Positions 42,646 to 49,667 of a DNA stretch of 64,000 bases are shown here, piece by piece. The DNA lies in NCBI GenBank assembly GCA_045130475.1, contig JBGUPU010000026.1, positions 1-64,000 of the forward strand, given 5' to 3'. A program made the position numbers and the translations under genes. This DNA is from CAG-791 sp045130475. Its GTDB lineage: Bacteria > Bacillota > Clostridia > Lachnospirales > Lachnospiraceae. A model generated the notes under the pieces. It did not search any database. It saw only the letters and a list, made by a program, of their open reading frames with translations, and was not told the origin of the DNA. Each line of letters starts with the position of its first letter. The first letter of the stretch is position 1.

Positions 42646-42740
42646 AAGAGTCCCGCTTGCGAGACTCTTGCGCCGAGAGCGGCCGCCCGAGCGACATAAT
42701 TCATCGCGCGCAAGTGCGCATCCTCCCGGAGGGTTTTTTT
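42646..42740 (+). ncRNA. Candidate structured RNA or palindromic repeat ending in a T tract
   Basis: A GC-rich, hairpin-dense stretch in an AT-rich spacer. It has AAGAGTC/GACTCTT around a CGCTTGCG core (42646-42669), then a GCGGCCGC-containing segment, GCGC/GCGC around GCAAGT (42706-42719), and a short CCTC/GAGG stem directly followed by TTTTTTT (42734-42740). It reads as a terminated plus-strand transcript, yet no plus-strand protein gene precedes it. A weak promoter-like TTGTCA ... TACAGT lies just upstream. It could be a small RNA or one copy of a dispersed palindromic repeat; the sequence alone does not decide. Confidence 0.4.
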
Positions 42741-42771
42741 ACTCATAGTAAATAGCAATTTTCTATGAGTT

Positions 42772-42806
42772 AAAAAAAGATACCGGACATGCAGAGATGT
42801 CCGGTA
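42772..42806 (-). terminator. Terminator after the FMN hydroxyacid oxidase-like gene
   Basis: TACCGGACAT pairs perfectly with ATGTCCGGTA (6-nt loop) and is followed on the minus strand by TTTTTTT. A second stem, ACTCATAG/CTATGAGT (42741-42770), lies immediately beyond. Confidence 0.88.
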
Positions 42807-42878
42807 CCGTATTGGTCTCAGTTTTTTAACAGTTTCTGTTCAATGCTCTATCAGATCCAAGATCCGGGAAAAGGACCG

Positions 42879-43916
42879 TTAAGCAAGAAAAGGATTGGAA
42901 GGTTTAAACAGATACTTTTCGGAGAGGCTGGCAAGATCGGGAGCGCCGCACATCTTCATAGTGTCAACGAGTTCCGCGCCGAGCTTTGCAGTATAAACCG
43001 CAACACCTTCTGCTCCGCCGCCGTATACAGCAGTCACATAGGGACGGGCGACCAGAACACCGTCCGCACCAAGGCACAGTGCCTTGAAGATGTCCGCGCC
43101 TGTGCGGATACCGCCGTCTGCGAAGATCTTCATCTGTCCGCCCACTGCCTGTGCGATGTCATAGAGGACTTCGGCTGTGGCAGGGCACTGATCCAGGACG
43201 CGGCCGCCGTGATTGGATACTACAATGCCGGCAGCGCCTGCCTGCAGGGCCTTTTTTGCCGCCTCTACAGTCATGATTCCCTTGACGATAAAAGGTTTGC
43301 CTGCCGCACTGATAACCCGGGCCAGTTCCTCTACAGTCTTGCTGCCTGCAGGCGGCTGAAGATTCTGCAGGAAAGGAAGACCTGCGGCGTCAATATCCAT
43401 GGCAACAGCAAAACATCCGGAGGACTGGACGAGATCAAATTTTTCCTTGAGAGTATTGACATCCCAGGGTTTTACAGTGGGGATGCCGAATCCATCCTTT
43501 GCCTTGATCGCAGCACAGGCAGCTTCCATAACGGCAGGATTTGTACCGTCACCGGTAAATGCCGCAATCCCTGCGTCAGCGCAGGCAGAGACCAGAATAT
43601 CATTGTAGGCGACGTCATCGAGCTTGTCGCCGTAGTGAAGCTTGACAGCTCCGACCGGTCCCGCGAAGAAGGGATATTTCAAGGTATGGCCGAAAAACTC
43701 AAAGGAAGTATCGGGGGTTACGTTTTCGCTGATCGTATCCATGTTGATGCGGATCTTTTTCCAGGCGTCATAATTCCTGATAGCAGTATCGCCGACACCT
43801 TTTGCACCGGGGCCGGGCATCTGCGCGCCGCAGGCTTTGCCGTTGCATGTAGGACATGCCTTACAGTAGGGTCCGATACAAGTGCGTGCATTTGTAAGAA
43901 TATCCTGATATGTCAT
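42879..43916 (-). CDS. FMN-dependent alpha-hydroxy-acid oxidizing family protein
   Basis: A TIM-barrel FMN protein related to lactate and glycolate oxidases. The chosen ATG follows AGGAGG at 7 bases and gives 345 residues starting MTYQDILTNA; an earlier ATG at 44021 lies inside a hairpin. The catalytic histidine is in VVSNHGGRVLDQ, with the FMN phosphate region KIFADGGIRTGADIFKALCLGADGV after it. Unusual for the oxidases, the N-terminus carries a cysteine cluster, CIGPYCKACPTCNGKACG (residues 13-30), common in clostridial members and possibly metal-binding (inference). In an anaerobe it is unlikely to use oxygen. The substrate is unknown. Confidence 0.85.
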   Translation of the reverse strand: MTYQDILTNARTCIGPYCKACPTCNGKACGAQMPGPGAKGVGDTAIRNYDAWKKIRINMDTISENVTPDTSFEFFGHTLKYPFFAGPVGAVKLHYGDKLDDVAYNDILVSACADAGIAAFTGDGTNPAVMEAACAAIKAKDGFGIPTVKPWDVNTLKEKFDLVQSSGCFAVAMDIDAAGLPFLQNLQPPAGSKTVEELARVISAAGKPFIVKGIMTVEAAKKALQAGAAGIVVSNHGGRVLDQCPATAEVLYDIAQAVGGQMKIFADGGIRTGADIFKALCLGADGVLVARPYVTAVYGGGAEGVAVYTAKLGAELVDTMKMCGAPDLASLSEKYLFKPSNPFLA

Positions 43917-43966
43917 TTTTTTCCTCCTGAATATTACTCGTGACAATCTGAACCGGCACAGTGAGG

Positions 43967-44028
43967 AATTGCCGCCTGTAAAGTCCGGCTGCACCCTGCG
44001 GGCAGGATTTACAGACGGCAATTTTTTT
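43967..44028 (+). terminator. Large hairpin between the HerA-like and hydroxyacid oxidase genes
   Basis: AATTGCCGCCTGTAAA pairs with TTTACAGACGGCAATT (one mismatch) around a 25-nt loop. The T7 tract (44022-44028) follows on the plus strand, opposite to the flanking genes, while the minus strand lacks one. It may act as a bidirectional or antisense-blocking terminator. Confidence 0.5.
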
Positions 44029-44034
44029 ATGTTG

Positions 44035-45609
44035 TCAGTTTTTAAACAGTGTTCCTATAATACCGCGGCCAAGGCTTGCACCCAGATTGCCGCCGATGGT
44101 TTTTCCGAATTTGCCGAATGTTCCGCCCAGAGCTTTTCCTGCTTCACGCCCTACTGTACCAGCAACAGTACTGCCGACCTGCTTTGCAGCGCGCTTTTTG
44201 GCGTTCTCAGCTCTTTGTGCCTCTCTCTCTGCAGCAGCTGCGGCCTTTGCCTCTTCCCTTGCCTGCTCTTTTGCCGCAAGGGCTTCCGCCTTGGCTTTTT
44301 CCGCTTCCGCCGCTTCTTCCATACCGCGTCTCTCCAGGAATTCATATGCAGAATCGGGATCGTAGGCCTGGTAATATTTGGTGTACAGAATACTGCCCTT
44401 TATACTCTGCTCCCTCTCGGTGTCCGAGATCGATCCCATCCGGCTCTGCGGAGGAAGAACGGACGCTTTTGAAACAATTGCAGGAATACCGCCTTCATCC
44501 AGGAAGGAGATCAGAGCCTCTCCGGTGCCCAGTGCCTGCAGCGTATCTTCGGTATTAAAAGCAGGGTTTTCACGGAAGGACTGTGCCGCTGCGCGGACAG
44601 CTTTCTGGTCTTTGGGCGTGTAGGCGCGGAGCGCGTGCTGGACCCGGTTGCCCAGCTGTGCCAGAACGGAATCCGGGATATCTCCGGGGACCTGTGTGCA
44701 GAAGTAGACACCGACACCCTTTGAGCGGATCAGCCTCACTACCTGCTCTATTTTTTCCAGAAGAACCTTTGATGCGTCTTTGAACAAGAGATGCGCCTCA
44801 TCAAAGAAAAATACCATCTTGGGCTTGTCGAGGTCGCCGACTTCCGGCATCTGCTCGAAAAGTTCGGACAGCAGCCACAGAAGGAAAGTCGCATAGAGAC
44901 GCCCGTTGCTGAAGAGGATCTGCGAGTCAAGAATATTGATAATTCCTTTTCCGTTGAAAGTGGACATCCAGTCGGAAATATTGAGGGCAGTCTCCCCAAA
45001 GAAGAGATCTCCGCCCTCTCCCTCAAGAGCTACCAGTGCACGAAGGATCGCACCGATGGATGCGCTGCTCATACGTCCGTACTGTTCTGCGTAATCTTTC
45101 GCATGCGCCTGCACATAATTGAGCATGGCTTTGAGATCTTTGATATCAACCAGAAGAAGGCCCTCTTCATCGGCAATCCGGTAAACGATGCTGAGGATAT
45201 CTGACTGCAGATCATTGAGCTGGAGGATCCTTGCCATCAGGATCGGTCCCATCTCCGAGATCGTTGTGCGGAGCGGAATTCCGTTTTTACCATAAATATC
45301 CCAGAGATTCACCGGATATCCCTGATAGGAAAAACCTGCATCAGAAAGACCAAAGCGTCTGATCCTCTCCTGCATATCGGCAGAATCCGTGCCGGCGGTC
45401 ATAATTCCGGCCAGATCGCCCTTGACGTCCGCCATGAAGACCGGGACACCCATGTCGCTGAATGCTTCCGCCAGTACACGTGCTGTCACAGTCTTGCCCG
45501 TTCCGGTCGCACCGGCAATCAGTCCGTGCCGGTTCGCCATACGGGGCAAGAGATATATTTTTTCTCCCGATTCACTGTTGGCCACCCAGATTTTTCCTTC
45601 TTGCAGCAT
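44035..45609 (-). CDS. HerA-like ATPase (DUF853 family)
   Basis: A 524-residue P-loop ATPase of the HerA/FtsK superfamily, DUF853 group. Walker A is IAGATGTGKTVTARVLAEAF near residue 31 and Walker B is MVFFFDEAHLLF near 260. QTVLAQLGNRVQHALRAYTPKD-like text near 310 (seen here as LAQLGNRVQHAL) holds the arginine-finger region. The C-terminal 110 residues are an Ala/Glu/Lys coiled coil followed by a Gly-rich tail. AGGAGGT precedes the ATG. Archaeal HerA works with NurA in DNA-end resection; the bacterial DUF853 proteins have no firm role and no NurA-like gene is adjacent. Downstream of the SGNH gene by 47 bp. Confidence 0.85.
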   Translation of the reverse strand: MLQEGKIWVANSESGEKIYLLPRMANRHGLIAGATGTGKTVTARVLAEAFSDMGVPVFMADVKGDLAGIMTAGTDSADMQERIRRFGLSDAGFSYQGYPVNLWDIYGKNGIPLRTTISEMGPILMARILQLNDLQSDILSIVYRIADEEGLLLVDIKDLKAMLNYVQAHAKDYAEQYGRMSSASIGAILRALVALEGEGGDLFFGETALNISDWMSTFNGKGIINILDSQILFSNGRLYATFLLWLLSELFEQMPEVGDLDKPKMVFFFDEAHLLFKDASKVLLEKIEQVVRLIRSKGVGVYFCTQVPGDIPDSVLAQLGNRVQHALRAYTPKDQKAVRAAAQSFRENPAFNTEDTLQALGTGEALISFLDEGGIPAIVSKASVLPPQSRMGSISDTEREQSIKGSILYTKYYQAYDPDSAYEFLERRGMEEAAEAEKAKAEALAAKEQAREEAKAAAAAEREAQRAENAKKRAAKQVGSTVAGTVGREAGKALGGTFGKFGKTIGGNLGASLGRGIIGTLFKN

Positions 45610-45656
45610 CTCTCCACCTCCTGATAATTGATATTGTTAATACTTATGGCAATCCG

Positions 45657-47696
45657 TCAGAACGCCGGGCAGAACATCTCTTCACCCGTCATTTTGAAAT
45701 CCGGCATCGGAATACAGATCCTGTCACCGACACGGCCGTCCCTGATCCAGCGGACACCGTATCCGTCCATGTACTGCCATTGCCCATCCAGGTACTGCCA
45801 GCCTGTAAGCGGTCTTCCCCGGTCAAAATAAAACCAGAGACCATCCTGTTCGTACCAGCCCTGATAGAGGCTGAACTCGATGATCCGGTAGATCTCCCGA
45901 TAAGTGGCGCTGTCATAATGAATGCCGTCCGGTGACCCGTAGGAATAGCGTATCCTGTTATAGGCATCTATATAATAGACATCCTGGAAATTTTCTATTG
46001 CATAGGCATTGAAGCTCTCAATCCTTGCGTTTTTCGCATTCGGGCTGCGCCTGTCGTCAACAGGCGTGACAGAAACAAAAAAAGTACGGGCGCCAAGCTT
46101 TTTCCATTCCGCAGCCTTCAAATTGATATAGTCAACATACTGATAGACATTACCAAGGTCGTTGACGCCCATGAGGATGACAACATCCGTGTTGGGACCG
46201 ATCAGGTTTTCAACATTGGGGATGCCGGAGTTCACCATCCAGCTGTATCCCATAGCGGTCTTTGAGGACCAGTATTCTTCCGGCATACCCCCGCAGGACA
46301 TCTCCATGCCGACAGTGCGGGAATCACCGATGAAAACAGTTCTTCGCTGTCCAAAGAATTCCATGGACCCTGTCCGGTCTTTATAATATCGAAGCGGCAG
46401 GAAGGTCTCCTCCTGATGCTTTTCATCTTCGAAATCATTCTCTTCTTCCTGATATTCCTCTGCCGCGGCAGCATGGTCGGAAGGCGTTTCTGCAGTATAT
46501 GTTCCGGCGTAGGGATAGATCCCGACAGGAAGCGGCATGGTATTATCTTCTTTAACCAGGTAAGCTTCCGGACCGGTATCATAAGCAAAGGGCGGTGTCA
46601 TCAGATAATGAAAGGCCGGGGACATCACCCTGCTTTGCTGTGCCGGTAAAAAATCCTGATCCCGGACATGTTCCGGATCGGTCTCCTTCGATCCATCCCG
46701 ATCCGCAGAAGATTCTTTCGGAGTGGAACTATTGTCAGAGGATTTATTGTCATCTGAAAAATCTTCTGAGGCATCTTTTGAAGGATCTGCTTCCTCATTC
46801 TGCCTGCTTCCCTGATCAGTATCACTTAAAAACCAGGAAACAGAGGAGGATCCGTTTGTCCGGTCTTTTCGGGGTTTTCCCGCAGTCATAAGAGAACCCT
46901 GGCCGCCGTCAGGGCCTATGCCGTTATTCAGGTAGGCGTAGGAATGCGTGCGGACCGGCCGGCTGTAAAGGTTTTCCTGCAGTGCACTGACCAGTTCCTG
47001 CCCTGATAAACTGCCCGAAGAAGCAAGCAGATTGCGGGTCATGTCCACAAGCCGGCTGCTCTCTTTTCGCAGCGCTTTTGTCGCTTTTTTTGCAGCTGCC
47101 TCACGTATGGCATCTGCGCGGGCAGAATATTTGGAAAGATCTGTCCCGGGAGGTGTCTGGCCGGCATACCACTGCACAGCCTCTGATGCGGCTTCCTGAA
47201 AATAGGAAAGATACTCTTCCGGAATTTCCGGTCTGTCGTTGTCCCGGTCAGAAGGGAAATCATCGGGATCCAGATCCCACCGGTCAAGAATTTTCTCTTC
47301 ATCCCAGTATGTTACGGATTTTTGATCGTCATCGCCGCCTTCCGGGTCTTCCGAGTCCGCCCCGTCACTGCCCCTTCCCCACCATATGCCGCTTTCCGCA
47401 GCAGATGGAATATCGCCGGATATACGAGAAAGATTGGATTCATCTTCCGGACAGGCGCCTCTTCCCTGCGCGGCAAAGGCACTTATACCTGTATTGACGC
47501 AGAGCAGAGCTCCCGTAAGACCTGCGACGGCAAATCTGTATCCTTTCAGAGCGCTTTTCTGACTCTGTACATTCCCACTATTCTTTTGTGTGTATCCAGT
47601 CCCGATGCCGTCCATGCAGGGACTCTCCATGGACGCTGCACGAACGGATTCCTTGTCGGAACTGTCTTCTTTTTCTGTGATCTGATAATTTTGCAA
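45657..47696 (-). CDS. Secreted SGNH/GDSL-like hydrolase with C-terminal cell-wall-binding-type repeats
   Basis: A 679-residue exported protein with a TTG start preceded by AGGTGGG. An N-terminal cytoplasmic stretch of about 50 residues leads into a signal-type segment (RFAVAGLTGALLCVNTGISAFA) that could be cleaved after AFA. A long disordered Ser/Asp/Glu-rich region fills residues 80-440. The SGNH domain spans about 445-605, with the catalytic serine in FIGDSRTVGM (near 457), the asparagine in MGVNDLGN (near 510) and the Asp-His pair in DGIHYDS (near 592). Two aromatic repeats, QGWYEQDGLWFYFDRGRPLTG and WQYLDGQWQYMDGYG-like, follow (each quoted only in part elsewhere). It probably trims or deacetylates surface polymers; the substrate is unknown. 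Confidence 0.8.
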   Translation of the reverse strand: MQNYQITEKEDSSDKESVRAASMESPCMDGIGTGYTQKNSGNVQSQKSALKGYRFAVAGLTGALLCVNTGISAFAAQGRGACPEDESNLSRISGDIPSAAESGIWWGRGSDGADSEDPEGGDDDQKSVTYWDEEKILDRWDLDPDDFPSDRDNDRPEIPEEYLSYFQEAASEAVQWYAGQTPPGTDLSKYSARADAIREAAAKKATKALRKESSRLVDMTRNLLASSGSLSGQELVSALQENLYSRPVRTHSYAYLNNGIGPDGGQGSLMTAGKPRKDRTNGSSSVSWFLSDTDQGSRQNEEADPSKDASEDFSDDNKSSDNSSTPKESSADRDGSKETDPEHVRDQDFLPAQQSRVMSPAFHYLMTPPFAYDTGPEAYLVKEDNTMPLPVGIYPYAGTYTAETPSDHAAAAEEYQEEENDFEDEKHQEETFLPLRYYKDRTGSMEFFGQRRTVFIGDSRTVGMEMSCGGMPEEYWSSKTAMGYSWMVNSGIPNVENLIGPNTDVVILMGVNDLGNVYQYVDYINLKAAEWKKLGARTFFVSVTPVDDRRSPNAKNARIESFNAYAIENFQDVYYIDAYNRIRYSYGSPDGIHYDSATYREIYRIIEFSLYQGWYEQDGLWFYFDRGRPLTGWQYLDGQWQYMDGYGVRWIRDGRVGDRICIPMPDFKMTGEEMFCPAF

Positions 47697-47749
47697 AAGT
47701 ATTTCCCACCTATGTCAAAGAGCGCAGCATGCTTCACATCATCTCTTGA

Positions 47750-49366
47750 TCATTGTGCTGCTTGCTGCCGGCAGTCATAAATCGAATGATTGACTCCTTC
47801 CCACAGGAGTCCGTACCGGCCTTTACACAGATCGTTGAGTTCGGAGTCTGTTTTCACCATGATATACCGGCTGCTGAATCCGTTGTTCTTGATACACTGT
47901 TTCATATATTTTTCGGAACAGTAATTCAGAGACAGATAATCCGGCAGCACAAAGGAAAGCTGGATCTTGTTATCTTCGGTTATCTTGGCAACTGTGTTTT
48001 CCCAGTATGGATCCAGAGAAGACGGCGCCTCGAATATACCGTTCTCCGGAATCTTGTACACAGGCATCTGCCTGATCATTTCCTCTTTATATCCCTGCAG
48101 CTGCTCAGCGGAAATACTGGCTTCATTGATCTGCGGAAGGGCAAATGCAGAAGGTTTCATAAGTATATAAAAACCGACACAGGCGATAATGGCAGCTGCA
48201 TTCAGCCATGGCAGTACGGTGCCGAACTCGATCAGGAACAGTGAGTAGGCAATGGTTATGGCCAGAAGCATTCTGTGGAGCTGATAAGCCTTGTAAAGCA
48301 GTATTGTGGCCTCATAGATCATCCCGCCCGAGAGGAGCAGCAGAAAGAGGATTGCGGCAGAGCCGTCTTTTTTTCTGCTGATCAGGGAGTAGACAAATTC
48401 CAGGAAGAGGATGATCCACTCGCAATAAAACAGGAAAGCGATACCGCCTGCCCAGCGGTATTCCCTGACAAGGTCGATCGCAGACCGTACACTGTCTTTG
48501 TTTGCCTGCCACAGACTCAGTACAATCTCCCGGATCTGACCGCCGCGGATGATCTGGGCAAGTTTCATGGCGGGCGCAACCTCAAAATATTCCGCGATAT
48601 AGCCCATAAAATAATACATGAGGATCACTGTGCCGAACATGACCGCCAGAATGACCAGCGCGCTCAGGAAACGGGAAACCTCGCCGATACTGTCGTTGCG
48701 GAAAACCAGCAGGTAGAGCGGGATCAGAAACAGAACCGTAAAATAGGGGCGCATAACACCGAAGGAAAAAGTCAGCGCAACCATGGCGATCAGGGCCAGT
48801 GCTTTCTTAAGTCCGGACGCATCGGGATGTCGAAGATACCAGATGACCAGTCCCATGAAGACAACAATATAGAAATGGTAACTTGCTTCCGCCATACCTG
48901 ACCAGGTATATCTGGCCGCGATCAGCTGGGTGAGGAAAAAAACTGCCGTCAAAAGCGCCTGCCGCCTGCCGGGGCGGACAAGGGCAACGAACAGTATGTT
49001 GGCAAGGACCGCCATAATAATGTTGCAGAAATAGATGTAGTTGTGAGATGTACATCCCGTAACAAATGAAAGCAGATAATAGGGAATATAGGTGAAAAGA
49101 TTATAGGGTCCGAAAGGAACATTGCCGGAAGTAATCTCGTTAAATCCGGTCATTCCCTGAGGTACGCCGTAGTAACGCATAGTCCTGATCACCCTGAAAT
49201 AACCGTTTTCGTCATTCCAGGTCGTGTTCCACGCATCCAGCTGCAAGGGGGTTGTCCCCGAAACGAGGCCGATCAGCCATCCGGCTATGACCGGTGCCAA
49301 AATGATCAGAATCCAGAGCAGAACACGGATGATCCCGACTTTTTTAGTTTCCTTAACCGTTTCCAT
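47750..49366 (-). CDS. Polytopic membrane protein, GT-C-like topology
   Basis: A 538-residue integral membrane protein with about 11-12 spans starting at residues 13-33 (VLLWILIILAPVIAGWLI), then a first outside loop with acidic residues (QLDAWNTTWNDENGYF, near 42-57), and a soluble C-terminal part of about 130 residues. This layout resembles GT-C glycosyltransferases of the PMT/ArnT type, where the first loop carries the catalytic acid, but no diagnostic motif is certain. AAAGGAAA precedes the ATG. It is transcribed toward the SGNH gene 53 bp away, so the two may act together on a surface glycan (inference). It could also be a lipid-linked polymer enzyme of another type. Confidence 0.6.
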   Translation of the reverse strand: METVKETKKVGIIRVLLWILIILAPVIAGWLIGLVSGTTPLQLDAWNTTWNDENGYFRVIRTMRYYGVPQGMTGFNEITSGNVPFGPYNLFTYIPYYLLSFVTGCTSHNYIYFCNIIMAVLANILFVALVRPGRRQALLTAVFFLTQLIAARYTWSGMAEASYHFYIVVFMGLVIWYLRHPDASGLKKALALIAMVALTFSFGVMRPYFTVLFLIPLYLLVFRNDSIGEVSRFLSALVILAVMFGTVILMYYFMGYIAEYFEVAPAMKLAQIIRGGQIREIVLSLWQANKDSVRSAIDLVREYRWAGGIAFLFYCEWIILFLEFVYSLISRKKDGSAAILFLLLLSGGMIYEATILLYKAYQLHRMLLAITIAYSLFLIEFGTVLPWLNAAAIIACVGFYILMKPSAFALPQINEASISAEQLQGYKEEMIRQMPVYKIPENGIFEAPSSLDPYWENTVAKITEDNKIQLSFVLPDYLSLNYCSEKYMKQCIKNNGFSSRYIMVKTDSELNDLCKGRYGLLWEGVNHSIYDCRQQAAQ

Positions 49367-49584
49367 ATATTTTCCTTTTCTACTTCATTCAAGTTCCGGA
49401 GTGTACAAGCTGCAGGTCCAGGCTTTGACCGCCGTCGTTTTTTCCAAACGGTCATAGTCTGATATATTATAGCATGTGTATGTGACAATGTAAAAACTGA
49501 CTTGAGCAAAAAGATTATGCCGAGAAGCAGATTCTGTGAAGCTGTATGATTTATTCCTTCTCCTCCCTAACATGGTAAAAACAC

Positions 49585-49613
49585 TTGCATTCTTATAAAA
49601 GACGATATATTAT
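49585..49613 (+). promoter_or_regulatory. Candidate promoter for feoB
   Basis: TTGCAT (49585-49590), a 17-base spacer and TATTAT (49608-49613). The rest of 49367-49652 holds no recognisable gene. Confidence 0.55.
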
Positions 49614-49644
49614 TAGTCTGTTCTAACTATCTTCTACTGCAAGT

Positions 49645-49661
49645 TACTTTCATTGAAAGTA
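49645..49661. promoter_or_regulatory. 17-bp palindrome in front of feoB
   Basis: TACTTTCA-T-TGAAAGTA, a perfect 8-1-8 inverted repeat between the promoter and the likely ATG. It has operator geometry but does not match the classic 7-1-7 Fur box closely. Confidence 0.55.
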
Positions 49662-49667
49662 TATCTG

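Noticed and set aside
42509..42755. Small plus-strand arginine-rich frames across the hairpin element
   Set aside because: Two overlapping frames run through stem-loops with no ribosome site, so they are probably not translated.
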